From Nitratifractor sp964650685 (lineage in GTDB: Bacteria; Campylobacterota; Campylobacteria; Campylobacterales; Sulfurovaceae): DNA of 6,442 nucleotides. Each line of letters opens with the position of its first letter. The stretch's first letter is position 1. The position numbers were made by a program, and so were the translations under genes. This document shows positions 1-5,132 of this stretch, in pieces. The stretch covers positions 1 through 6,442 of the forward strand of contig CAZYUW010000033.1 in NCBI GenBank assembly GCA_964650685.1, given 5' to 3'. Under the pieces are notes generated by a model. It made no database searches, had not been told where the DNA came from, and worked only from the letters and a program-made list of their open reading frames with translations.

Positions 1-371
1 ACGACAGCAAGCAATCCTCGGCGTACTGGGGTACATATCGCTCTTTGTTCAACAATATCATCATAGGTCTGGACGAAGGGTTCAGCAAGTCCCTGGAGAT
101 CAACGGTGTCGGTTACAGGGCGAATGTCAGCGGCAAGACACTGGAGCTTCAGCTCGGTTTTTCCCATCCTGTCAATTACGAGATTCCAGAGGGTATCGAG
201 ATCAAGGTGGACAAAAACATAATCACCATCAGTGGAAGCGAGAAGCAGCTGGTAGGGCAGGTCGCCGCCGAAATACGCGGATTCCGTCCGCCTGAGCCAT
301 ACAAAGGCAAAGGTGTCAAGTATACTGACGAAGTGATAATCAGAAAAGCCGGTAAAGCGGCAGGTAAGTAA
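1..371 (+). CDS. rplF: 50S ribosomal protein L6, 3' part (5' end outside window)
   Basis: L6 is a large-subunit protein that binds 23S rRNA near the sarcin-ricin loop and the factor-binding site. The reading frame is open from base 3, giving 122 visible codons; L6 is usually about 177 residues, so roughly the first 55 are missing. The visible part begins with the conserved WGT-R-L-NN stretch, then the EGF-K-LE-GVGYRA motif that opens the second L6 domain, and ends with the L6 signature RPPEPYKGKG followed by a basic tail. A TTG at 45 lies inside the conserved region and is not the start. The stop overlaps the AAGGAG ribosome binding site of rplR. Its place directly before rplR and rpsE is the normal spc-operon order. 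Identification is secure. Confidence 0.97.
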   Translation, partial: DSKQSSAYWGTYRSLFNNIIIGLDEGFSKSLEINGVGYRANVSGKTLELQLGFSHPVNYEIPEGIEIKVDKNIITISGSEKQLVGQVAAEIRGFRPPEPYKGKGVKYTDEVIIRKAGKAAGK

Positions 372-382
372 GGAGCGGCCCC

Positions 383-739
383 ATGTTGAAAAGTATTCAG
401 AAGAAAAAGAACGCGATGTATGCGCAGCGCAAGAAGCGCGTACGAGGCAAGATACATGGAACTGCCCAGACCCCGAGAGTCACTGTGTTCAGATCCAACA
501 AGCACTTCTATGCCCAGGCGATCGACGACGATGCCGGCAATACAATCGCGTATGCCGATGGTAACAAGCTCGGCCTCAAAGCGACGAGAGAGGATGCCGT
601 GAAGGTTGCCGGAGATATGGCGGACAAACTCAAGGCGGCCGGCATCGAGAGCATAGTTTTCGATCGTAACGGTTATCTCTATCACGGTGTGGTGGCATCT
701 TTTGCAGATGCTCTCAGAGACGCCGGGATAAAGTTCTAA
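383..739 (+). CDS. rplR: 50S ribosomal protein L18
   Basis: L18 binds 5S rRNA and helps anchor it in the central protuberance of the large subunit. The 118 codons match the usual length (about 117-120). Features seen: a very basic N-terminus (residues 7-25, rich in K and R), the TPRVTVFRSNKHFYAQ-type core beginning near residue 31, and the C-terminal FDRNGYLYHGVVASFADALRDAGI signature region that closes with GIKF. The ATG at 383 is preceded by AAGGAG (370-375) at normal spacing, and that SD overlaps the rplF stop, so the two genes are probably translationally coupled. The stop is followed by AAGGAAG, serving rpsE. Nothing is unusual about length or composition. Confidence 0.97.
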   Translation: MLKSIQKKKNAMYAQRKKRVRGKIHGTAQTPRVTVFRSNKHFYAQAIDDDAGNTIAYADGNKLGLKATREDAVKVAGDMADKLKAAGIESIVFDRNGYLYHGVVASFADALRDAGIKF

Positions 740-750
740 GGAAGCTAAGT

Positions 751-1194
751 ATGGAAAATATCAATAGAGAAGATTTCGAAGAGGTTATCGTAAATATCGG
801 CCGTGTCACCAAGGTCGTAAAGGGAGGCCGCAGATTCAGATTCACCGCGCTCGTCGTCATCGGAGACAGAAACGGTACGGTGGGTTATGGATACGGCAAA
901 GCCAAAGAGGTGCCGGACGCTATCAAAAAAGCCGTTGACGACGCTTTCAAGAATCTGGTGAAAGTCAATATCAAAGGTACCACCATAGCACACGATATAG
1001 AGCACAAGTTCAACGCCAGCAGGATCATCCTGCGCCCGGCGAGCGAAGGTACCGGTGCGATAGCCGGAGGAGCGGCCCGGCCCGTTATAGAACTGGCCGG
1101 TATCAAGGATATAATCGCCAAGTCTATTGGCTCGAACAACCCCAACAACCTGGTGCGCTGTACGATTCAGGCGCTTACCAGAATCAAAGGCTAA
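751..1194 (+). CDS. rpsE: 30S ribosomal protein S5
   Basis: S5 sits at the mRNA entry side of the small subunit, contacts S4 and 16S rRNA, and affects decoding accuracy. At 147 aa it is shorter than the E. coli protein (about 167 aa). The missing part is the C-terminal tail; the protein stops just after the ALTRIKG segment. Both conserved halves are complete. The N-terminal dsRBD-like domain has the RVTKVVKGGRRFRF loop (residues 18-31, the region where spectinomycin-resistance changes fall in other bacteria) and GYGYGKAKEVP. The C-terminal domain has PASEGTGAIAGGAARPV (residues 96-112) and GSNNPNNLVR. The SD AAGGAAG (738-744) precedes the ATG by 6 bases. The next gene is rplO after only 9 bases, so the usual intervening rpmD is absent. 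The short tail is a known trait of epsilonproteobacterial S5 as I recall it. Confidence 0.97.
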   Translation: MENINREDFEEVIVNIGRVTKVVKGGRRFRFTALVVIGDRNGTVGYGYGKAKEVPDAIKKAVDDAFKNLVKVNIKGTTIAHDIEHKFNASRIILRPASEGTGAIAGGAARPVIELAGIKDIIAKSIGSNNPNNLVRCTIQALTRIKG

Positions 1195-1203
1195 GGAGCA
1201 GTT

Positions 1204-1602
1204 ATGGGTTTGCACAATCTTCAGCCGGCACCCGGCTCTGTACAGAACAAAAAGCGTGTCGGTAGAGGCCAGGGCTCCGGTACCGGTAAAACGGCCGGAC
1301 GCGGACAGAAGGGCCAGAAGTCCAGATCGGGCTACAGCCGCAAAAGAGGTTTCGAAGGCGGACAGCAGCCACTTTACAAGAGACTGCCCAAGATAGGGTT
1401 CAGCTCCAGAGTGGAGAAGCCATATGTAATCAATGTAGATCGCGTAAAGGCAGTGGCGGATCTCGATGAGATCACGATCGAAAGCATCAGGAGCGTACAC
1501 AAACTGGGCAAGAATGTTGCACGCATCAAGCTCATTGGAAGCGGTGCGAAAGAGCTTGCATCGAAGATCAAGGATGATGCAGTAACCACGAGCAGGAAGT
1601 AG
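1204..1602 (+). CDS. rplO: 50S ribosomal protein L15
   Basis: L15 is a 23S rRNA-binding large-subunit protein important in late assembly. The long basic, glycine-rich N-terminal extension is plain: LQPAPGS near the start, then GRGQGSGTGKTAGRGQKGQKSRSG-type sequence (residues 20-43), followed by RRGFEGGQ-PLYKRLPKIGF-type sequence (about residues 47-67). The globular C-terminal half is short: 132 aa overall against about 144 in E. coli. The ATG at 1204 has the SD AAGGAG (1193-1198) overlapping the rpsE stop codon, indicating coupling. The gene ends 2 bases before the secY start, so secY's SD (AGGAAG, 1594-1599) lies inside the last rplO codons. Length and tail fit Campylobacterota L15. Confidence 0.96.
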   Translation: MGLHNLQPAPGSVQNKKRVGRGQGSGTGKTAGRGQKGQKSRSGYSRKRGFEGGQQPLYKRLPKIGFSSRVEKPYVINVDRVKAVADLDEITIESIRSVHKLGKNVARIKLIGSGAKELASKIKDDAVTTSRK

Positions 1603-1604
1603 TC

Positions 1605-2867
1605 ATGAAAAACCCTTTGGCCCAAAAGATCCTGATAACACTCGGTTTTCTGTTTGCATACAGGATACTGGCCTATGTGCCCATTCCAGGTGTCGATCTC
1701 AGTGTGATAAAGAGCTTTTTCGACCAGAACGCCAACAATGCGCTTGGCCTGGCGAATATGTTCAGCGGCAACGCGATCAGGCGTATGAGTATCATATCTC
1801 TGGGTATAATGCCCTATATCACATCGGCGATCGTGATGGAGCTGTTGGCAGCCACTTTTCCCGCGCTGGGACAGATGAAAAAAGAGCGCGACGGGATGCA
1901 GAAGTATATGCAGATCATCCGTTATGGCACTATTTTCATCACTGTCGTACAGGCGATAGGCGTATCTTTCGGTCTGGAGGCAATGAAGGGCGGACATGGA
2001 CAGAGTGCGGTTATGATAGACTCTACGAGTTTCGTTTTAATTGCCGTATTCTCCATGCTGACCGGCACGATGCTGCTTATGTGGTTTGGAGAGCAGATTA
2101 CGCAGAAAGGTATCGGCAACGGAATATCGCTGATCATATTCGCGGGTATCGTTTCGGGGATTCCTGCCGCTATCAGCAATACAGTTTCTGCCGTCAACTC
2201 AGGTACGATGAATTTTCTGGTCGTATTGGCGATTATCGCGATCATACTCGTGACTATAGGTGTCATTATCTATATCGAGCTTGGTGAGCGCAGAATACCC
2301 ATCAGCTACTCACGCAAGACCATTATGCAAAATCAGCACAAGAGGGTTATGAACTACATTCCCGTCAGAGTCAACCTCTCCGGTGTGATTCCTCCAATTT
2401 TCGCCAGTGCCGTTTTGATGTTTCCTCTCACGCTGCTGCAGGCCAGCACAAATCCGATAATAACCAGGATAGCCGATATATTGCATCCGGGTGGATTGGT
2501 GTACAACACGACCATGTTTCTGCTCGTTGTGTTTTTCTCGTTTTTCTATGCTTCTATCGCGTTCAACGCCAAGGACATAGCCGACAACCTGAAGAGACAG
2601 GGCGGATTCATTCCGGGTGTGCGTCCGGGAGAGCAGACATCTTCGTTCATGAACGAGGTCGCCAGCAGATTGACATTGTGGGGTTCTCTCTATCTGGCGA
2701 TAATATCTACTCTGCCCTTTATAATGATAAACGCTCTGGGAGCTTCGTTTTACTTTGGAGGTACGGCCGTTCTGATCGTCGTTCAGGTCGCGCTCGACAC
2801 AATGCGCAAAGTCGAAGCCCAAAGGACTATGAACCAGTATGAGATGCTGGGTCATGTAGGACTCTGA
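1605..2867 (+). CDS. secY: Protein translocase channel subunit SecY
   Basis: SecY forms the protein-conducting channel of the SecYEG translocon in the inner membrane. The protein is 420 aa (typical 420-445). Ten hydrophobic segments can be placed by eye: about 7-26, 64-84, 103-123, 140-160, 171-192, 203-225, 258-279, 303-322, 357-376 and 380-398. The plug region (residues 50-62, LANMFSGNAIRR) precedes segment 2. The cytoplasmic ERRIPISYSR loop (228-237), with NQHKR shortly after it, and the FIPGVRPGEQT loop (335-345), important for ribosome and SecA docking, are present. The start at 1605 follows the rplO stop by 2 bases, with AGGAAG upstream. The stop TGA overlaps the map start by one base. 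secY at the end of the spc gene set is standard; here it is followed by map rather than adk-map or rpmJ. Confidence 0.98.
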   Translation: MKNPLAQKILITLGFLFAYRILAYVPIPGVDLSVIKSFFDQNANNALGLANMFSGNAIRRMSIISLGIMPYITSAIVMELLAATFPALGQMKKERDGMQKYMQIIRYGTIFITVVQAIGVSFGLEAMKGGHGQSAVMIDSTSFVLIAVFSMLTGTMLLMWFGEQITQKGIGNGISLIIFAGIVSGIPAAISNTVSAVNSGTMNFLVVLAIIAIILVTIGVIIYIELGERRIPISYSRKTIMQNQHKRVMNYIPVRVNLSGVIPPIFASAVLMFPLTLLQASTNPIITRIADILHPGGLVYNTTMFLLVVFFSFFYASIAFNAKDIADNLKRQGGFIPGVRPGEQTSSFMNEVASRLTLWGSLYLAIISTLPFIMINALGASFYFGGTAVLIVVQVALDTMRKVEAQRTMNQYEMLGHVGL

Positions 2868-3622
2868 TGGCGATTGCTCTGCGAAAACCGGAAGAGATCG
2901 AGAAGCTTCGAAGAGCCGGAGCCATGGTCGCTCAGACTCTGGAGTATCTGAAAGAGACGGTTGAAGCGGGGATGACGCTCGCCGAAGTCGACGAGGCAGG
3001 CGAAGCGTTTCTCAGAAAGCTTGGCGCGGAGCCTTCGTTCAAGGGTCTCTATGGATTTCCATCCGCCGTATGCACTTCTGTCAATGAAGTGATAATACAC
3101 GGCATTCCCTCCGATTATACACTCAAAGATGGCGATATACTGGGTCTGGATATAGGATCGAAATACGAGGGCTATTACGGTGATGCGGCGATCACGATCG
3201 GGATTGGGGGTGTCTCTGAGAGCGACGAACGGCTCATGAAGTGCTCCGAAGGGGCGCTCAAAGAGGCGATCGCCGCCATAAGGCCTCAGCTTCGCTTCAA
3301 AGAGCTGAGTGAGATGCTCGAGGAGTACATTACTTCACGGGGTTTCGTGCCTCTGAAGGACTACTGCGGACACGGTATTGGCACCAAACCGCATGAGGAG
3401 CCCAATGTTCCCAACTATCTTGAAGGAAAAAGCAATCAAGGCCCCAAGATGAAAAAGGGTATGGTCTTTTGTGTCGAGCCGATGGTGTGTCAAAAGAGCG
3501 GGGAACCCGTACTTCTTGAAGACGGCTGGTCGGTATTGAGTGAAGATGGTCTCAGAGGGAGTCATCATGAGCATCAGGTTGCCGTAAGCGAAAATAGCGC
3601 AATCGTGTTGACGCTGCCGTGA
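2867..3622 (+). CDS. map: Type I methionine aminopeptidase
   Basis: This cytoplasmic metalloenzyme removes the initiator methionine from nascent proteins with a small second residue. The 251 aa length is normal for a bacterial type I enzyme without N-terminal extension. The five metal ligands of the pita-bread fold are all seen: D95 (GLDIG), D106 (YYGDAAIT), H169 (CGHGIG), E204 (FCVEPM) and E235 (HHEHQ). The substrate-side histidines H78 (VIIHGIP) and H176 (KPHEEPN) are also present, so the enzyme should be active. The ATG overlaps the secY stop (TGATG), with only a modest TAGGA upstream, suggesting translation by coupling with secY. Location between secY and infA ties removal of N-terminal Met to ribosome production and is common in Campylobacterota. 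Confidence 0.97.
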   Translation: MAIALRKPEEIEKLRRAGAMVAQTLEYLKETVEAGMTLAEVDEAGEAFLRKLGAEPSFKGLYGFPSAVCTSVNEVIIHGIPSDYTLKDGDILGLDIGSKYEGYYGDAAITIGIGGVSESDERLMKCSEGALKEAIAAIRPQLRFKELSEMLEEYITSRGFVPLKDYCGHGIGTKPHEEPNVPNYLEGKSNQGPKMKKGMVFCVEPMVCQKSGEPVLLEDGWSVLSEDGLRGSHHEHQVAVSENSAIVLTLP

Positions 3623-3641
3623 GATTCCGTGTATTTCCGAA

Positions 3642-3675
3642 CCCGTCGCGGCGGGCTGGGAAGTGCACCGTGCAC
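3642..3675 (+). other. Two small potential hairpins in the map-infA gap
   Basis: The 75-base gap 3623-3697 contains two adjacent inverted repeats read by eye. The first is CCCGT/GCGGG around a CGCG loop (3642-3655, with one G-U pair). The second is GTGCA/TGCAC around a CCG loop (3663-3675). Neither is followed by a run of T, so they do not look like an intrinsic terminator, and infA's ribosome binding site follows about 10 bases later. They could be an RNA processing or pausing element, or chance. No -10 promoter hexamer is evident in the gap. Confidence 0.3.
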
Positions 3676-3685
3676 AATTTATCAA

Positions 3686-3700
3686 AAGGAAGAGAACTTG
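3686..3700 (+). promoter_or_regulatory. Ribosome binding site deciding the TTG start of infA
   Basis: AAGGAAG (3686-3692) lies 5 bases before TTG at 3698-3700 (7 bases counted from the AAGGA core). Translation from this TTG gives exactly the 72-residue IF-1. An in-frame GTG at 3629 would add 23 residues (YFRTRRGG...) that IF-1 does not have, and it lacks a good SD. No ATG is available at the expected position. Confidence 0.88.
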
Positions 3701-3916
3701 GCGAAAGACGATGTAATCGAAATCGACGGCAAAGTGGTTGAGGCGCTGCCCAATGCGACATTCAGGGTGGAACTGGACAACGGTCATGTGATATTGTGTC
3801 ATATTGCCGGCAAGATGCGTATGCACTACATCAAGATTCTTCCAGGTGACCGCGTCAAAGTGGAGTTGACTCCGTACAGTCTCGACAAGGGCAGGATCAC
3901 ATTTCGATACAAATAG
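3698..3916 (+). CDS. infA: Translation initiation factor IF-1
   Basis: IF-1 binds the A site of the 30S subunit during initiation, together with IF-2 and IF-3. The product is 72 aa, the exact usual length, and forms one S1-like OB-fold domain: (M)AKDDVIEIDG at the N-terminus, EALPNATFRVELDNGH (15-30), the HIAGKMRMHYIKILPGDRV core (35-53) and the ELTPYSLDKGRI-FRYK end. The start is TTG at 3698, chosen because it has a strong SD at the right distance and yields the canonical N-terminus. The gene is 75 bases downstream of map and 274 bases upstream of rpmJ, so it is the last gene before a transcription-start region. The non-AUG start may lower expression relative to its ribosomal-protein neighbours; that is inference. 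Confidence 0.96.
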   Translation: MAKDDVIEIDGKVVEALPNATFRVELDNGHVILCHIAGKMRMHYIKILPGDRVKVELTPYSLDKGRITFRYK

Positions 3917-4033
3917 ACCATTTCCCGCCCGGCTCCAAAAACTTTGAAGGCTGAGGCAAGAGCCTGACCGAATTCCAGCGGCCGGTATGATCTGCCGACA
4001 ACAATCGCCTACAGGAATCCTTAAAATTAATTT
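3917..4033 (+). other. Non-coding stretch between infA and the rpmJ promoter
   Basis: No credible gene is seen here on either strand. A short inverted repeat, AGGCT (3948-3952) with AGCCT (3961-3965), or alternatively AGGC/GCCT around an AAGA loop (3954-3965), is present. It is not followed by T residues, so it is not a convincing intrinsic terminator. The last 15 bases before the promoter turn A/T-rich (TTAAAATTAATTTT), unlike the G+C-richer surroundings, as expected for the upstream part of a housekeeping promoter. Transcripts from the spc genes could therefore read through into rpmJ. Confidence 0.4.
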
Positions 4034-4042
4034 TGATATAAT
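4034..4042 (+). promoter_or_regulatory. Sigma-70-type extended -10 promoter for rpmJ and downstream genes
   Basis: The sequence TGATATAAT is a perfect extended -10 (TG-N-TATAAT) with the hexamer at 4037-4042. It is preceded by an A/T-rich tract (4021-4034). No good -35 hexamer sits 17 bases upstream (GGAATC at 4014-4019). That is typical of the housekeeping promoters described for Campylobacter and Helicobacter, which rely on the extended -10 and an upstream T-rich region. The predicted transcription start is about 4048-4050, giving a leader of about 140 bases before the rpmJ start. Confidence 0.72.
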
Positions 4043-4048
4043 CCTCTC

Positions 4049-4190
4049 CCCTGTTTCTGTACGAATGGGAAGGGGAACTGCGTGAAGAACCTTCGAGTGA
4101 CGAGCACCTGTTACCCGAGGGTTGGTTCGGACGATACTTCTCACCGATCCACGCAAATATATTCGGTGCAATATTACAGAGGAGAACCGC
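4049..4190 (+). promoter_or_regulatory. Possible structured 5' leader of the rpmJ-rpsM-rpsK(-rpsD-rpoA) transcript
   Basis: About 140 bases lie between the predicted start of transcription and rpmJ. By eye, several helices are possible. GAAG/CTTC is at 4084-4094. Stem A pairs 4124-4130 (GGTTCGG) with 4144-4150 (CCGATCC), one mismatch. Stem B pairs 4142-4147 (CACCGA) with 4163-4168 (TCGGTG). Stems A and B share bases 4144-4147 and exclude each other. GGTTC at 4124-4128 can also pair with GAACC at 4184-4188, the bases just after the rpmJ SD core. In E. coli the alpha-operon leader is bound by S4 to repress translation. A similar role here is inference only, and I do not recognise the E. coli pseudoknot sequence. 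Confidence 0.4.
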
Positions 4191-4304
4191 ATGAAGGTTA
4201 GACCATCGGTAAAAAAAATGTGCGATGATTGCAAGATCATCAAGCGCAAAGGTGTTGTGAGAGTGATTTGCAAAAATCCAAAGCATAAACAGAGACAAGG
4301 ATAA
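4191..4304 (+). CDS. rpmJ: 50S ribosomal protein L36
   Basis: L36 is the smallest large-subunit protein and organises 23S rRNA around helices near the peptidyl-transferase region. The product is 37 aa, the canonical length of the zinc-binding form, starting MKVRPSVKKMC. The zinc ribbon ligands C11, C14, C27 and H32 are all present, so this is the metal-binding (C+) type. The ATG at 4191 has the SD AGGAG (4180-4184) at 6 bases. An in-frame TTG at 4122 would give an unneeded 23-residue N-terminal extension and has no SD. The gene is the first after the promoter at 4034 and is followed by rpsM after 2 bases, whose SD (AAGGA, 4297-4301) sits in the last rpmJ codons. Confidence 0.97.
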   Translation: MKVRPSVKKMCDDCKIIKRKGVVRVICKNPKHKQRQG

Positions 4305-4306
4305 GC

Positions 4307-4669
4307 ATGGCACGAATTGCAGGGGTCGATTTGCCCAAAAACAAGCGTATGGAGTACGCTTTGACATACATATACGGCATAGGTTTGACGAGTTCGCGCA
4401 AGATTCTGGATGCGACCGGCATCAGCTACGACAAAAGAGTCCACGAGCTGAGTGATACTGAAGCGGCCACCATCCGCAAGGAGATCCAGGAGAACTATAT
4501 GGTCGAGGGAGACCTGCGCAAAAAGGTTATGATGGATATCAAAACCCTCATGGACCTGGGCAACTATCGTGGATTGAGACACAGACGGGGATTGCCTGTC
4601 AGAGGCCAGAAGACAAAGACGAACGCCCGAACCAGAAAGGGCAAGCGCAAAACTGTCGGTTCAGCATAA
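4307..4669 (+). CDS. rpsM: 30S ribosomal protein S13
   Basis: S13 lies in the head of the small subunit. It forms intersubunit bridges with 23S rRNA and L5, and its C-terminal tail reaches toward the P-site tRNA. The 120 aa length is normal. The start MARIAGVDLP and the helix-two-turn-helix domain (about residues 12-50, with YIYGIGLTSSRKIL) are clear, as is the basic C-terminal tail GLRHRRGLPVRGQKTKTNARTRKGKRK (89-115). The SD is AAGGA at 4297-4301, 5 bases before ATG. It is followed by rpsK at a distance of 15 bases, the standard alpha-operon order. Confidence 0.97.
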   Translation: MARIAGVDLPKNKRMEYALTYIYGIGLTSSRKILDATGISYDKRVHELSDTEAATIRKEIQENYMVEGDLRKKVMMDIKTLMDLGNYRGLRHRRGLPVRGQKTKTNARTRKGKRKTVGSA

Positions 4670-4684
4670 TCAGGAGCGTAGAGA

Positions 4685-5059
4685 ATGGCTAAGAAGAAGA
4701 TAAAAAAGAGTGTGGCTAAGGGGGTCGTCTATGTGGCCGCCACTTTCAACAATACCGTTATCACGGTTACGGACGAGATGGGAAATGTGTTGACCTGGAG
4801 CAGCGCTGGAGCGCTCGGTTTCAAAGGCAGCAAAAAATCTACTCCGTACGCGGCTCAGCAGGCTGTAGAGGACGCGATGAGCAAAGCCAAAGAGTATGGC
4901 ATCAAAGAGGTCGGCATCAAGGTGCAGGGTCCCGGATCGGGGAGAGACACCGCCGTGAAATCCATAGGAGCGATAGAGGGCATCAGGGTGATATGGTTCA
5001 AAGACATCACACCTCTGCCTCATAACGGCTGCAGACCGCCCAAAAAGCGTCGTGTCTGA
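4685..5059 (+). CDS. rpsK: 30S ribosomal protein S11
   Basis: S11 is in the platform of the small subunit, near the mRNA exit and E site. The product is 124 aa (usual about 124-131). Conserved elements include the basic start KKKIKKSV, GVVYVAATFNNTVITVTD (13-30), the S11 signature around VGIKVQGPGSGRDTAVKSI (76-94) and the C-terminal PHNGCRPPKKRRV. N114-G115 matches the Asn-Gly site that becomes isoaspartate in E. coli S11. The SD CAGGAG (4671-4676) is 8 bases before the ATG. The stop is followed by an unusually long 73-base gap before rpsD, which in E. coli is shorter and has no recognised internal promoter that I recall. Confidence 0.97.
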   Translation: MAKKKIKKSVAKGVVYVAATFNNTVITVTDEMGNVLTWSSAGALGFKGSKKSTPYAAQQAVEDAMSKAKEYGIKEVGIKVQGPGSGRDTAVKSIGAIEGIRVIWFKDITPLPHNGCRPPKKRRV

Positions 5060-5071
5060 TGCGTGATCGTT

Positions 5072-5118
5072 CTGATTTTCAGTATTTGTATTCAATATAG
5101 TAGAGAAATAGAAAACAG
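5072..5118 (+). other. Potential long-loop hairpin before the rpsD ribosome binding site
   Basis: CTG-A-TTTTC (5072-5080) can pair with GAAAACAG (5111-5118): 8 base pairs with one bulged A and a 30-base loop. The 3' arm ends 2 bases before the rpsD SD (AAAGG, 5121-5125). Because S4 is the usual autorepressor of alpha-operon genes, a structure beside its own ribosome binding site is of interest. The stem is A/T-rich, though, and may be chance. Confidence 0.25.
5096..5101 (+). promoter_or_regulatory. Candidate -10 element of an internal rpsD-rpoA promoter
   Basis: TATAGT (5096-5101) lies in the rpsK-rpsD gap. It is preceded by a T-rich stretch with T runs spaced about 5-10 bases apart (5071-5092) and no clear -35, the pattern described for Campylobacterota housekeeping promoters. 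There is no TG extension at the right place. The predicted start is near 5108, leaving about 25 bases of leader before rpsD. An internal promoter would let rpsD and rpoA be made independently of rpmJ-rpsK. Confidence 0.4.
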
Positions 5119-5132
5119 TCAAAGGTAGAAAA

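Noticed and set aside
745..1500. A 251-codon minus-strand open frame opposite rpsE and rplO.
   Set aside because: It is antisense to two highly conserved ribosomal genes. Composition looks like a reverse-complement artefact and no start signals are seen.
3663..3675. GTGCAC repeated twice as a protein-binding operator.
   Set aside because: Two copies of a 6-base palindrome separated by one base also form a simple hairpin. There is no promoter nearby, so an operator role has no support.
3629..3697. N-terminal extension of IF-1 from an in-frame GTG.
   Set aside because: IF-1 is 72 residues and starts at AKDD. The extension covers the two mini-hairpins and has no good SD, whereas TTG 3698 has one.
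3948..3965. Inverted repeat after infA as an intrinsic terminator.
   Set aside because: The stem is only 4-5 bp and is followed by GACCGAATTCC, with no T-run.
4122..4190. N-terminal extension of L36 from an in-frame TTG.
   Set aside because: L36 of this type is 37-38 residues beginning MKVRPSVK. The ATG at 4191 has a strong SD.
3335..4582. A 415-codon open frame on the minus strand spanning map to rpsM.
   Set aside because: It crosses five well-supported features on the + strand, its protein resembles nothing I know, and it has no SD or promoter. It stays open because TTA/CTA/TCA are rare in the sense genes.
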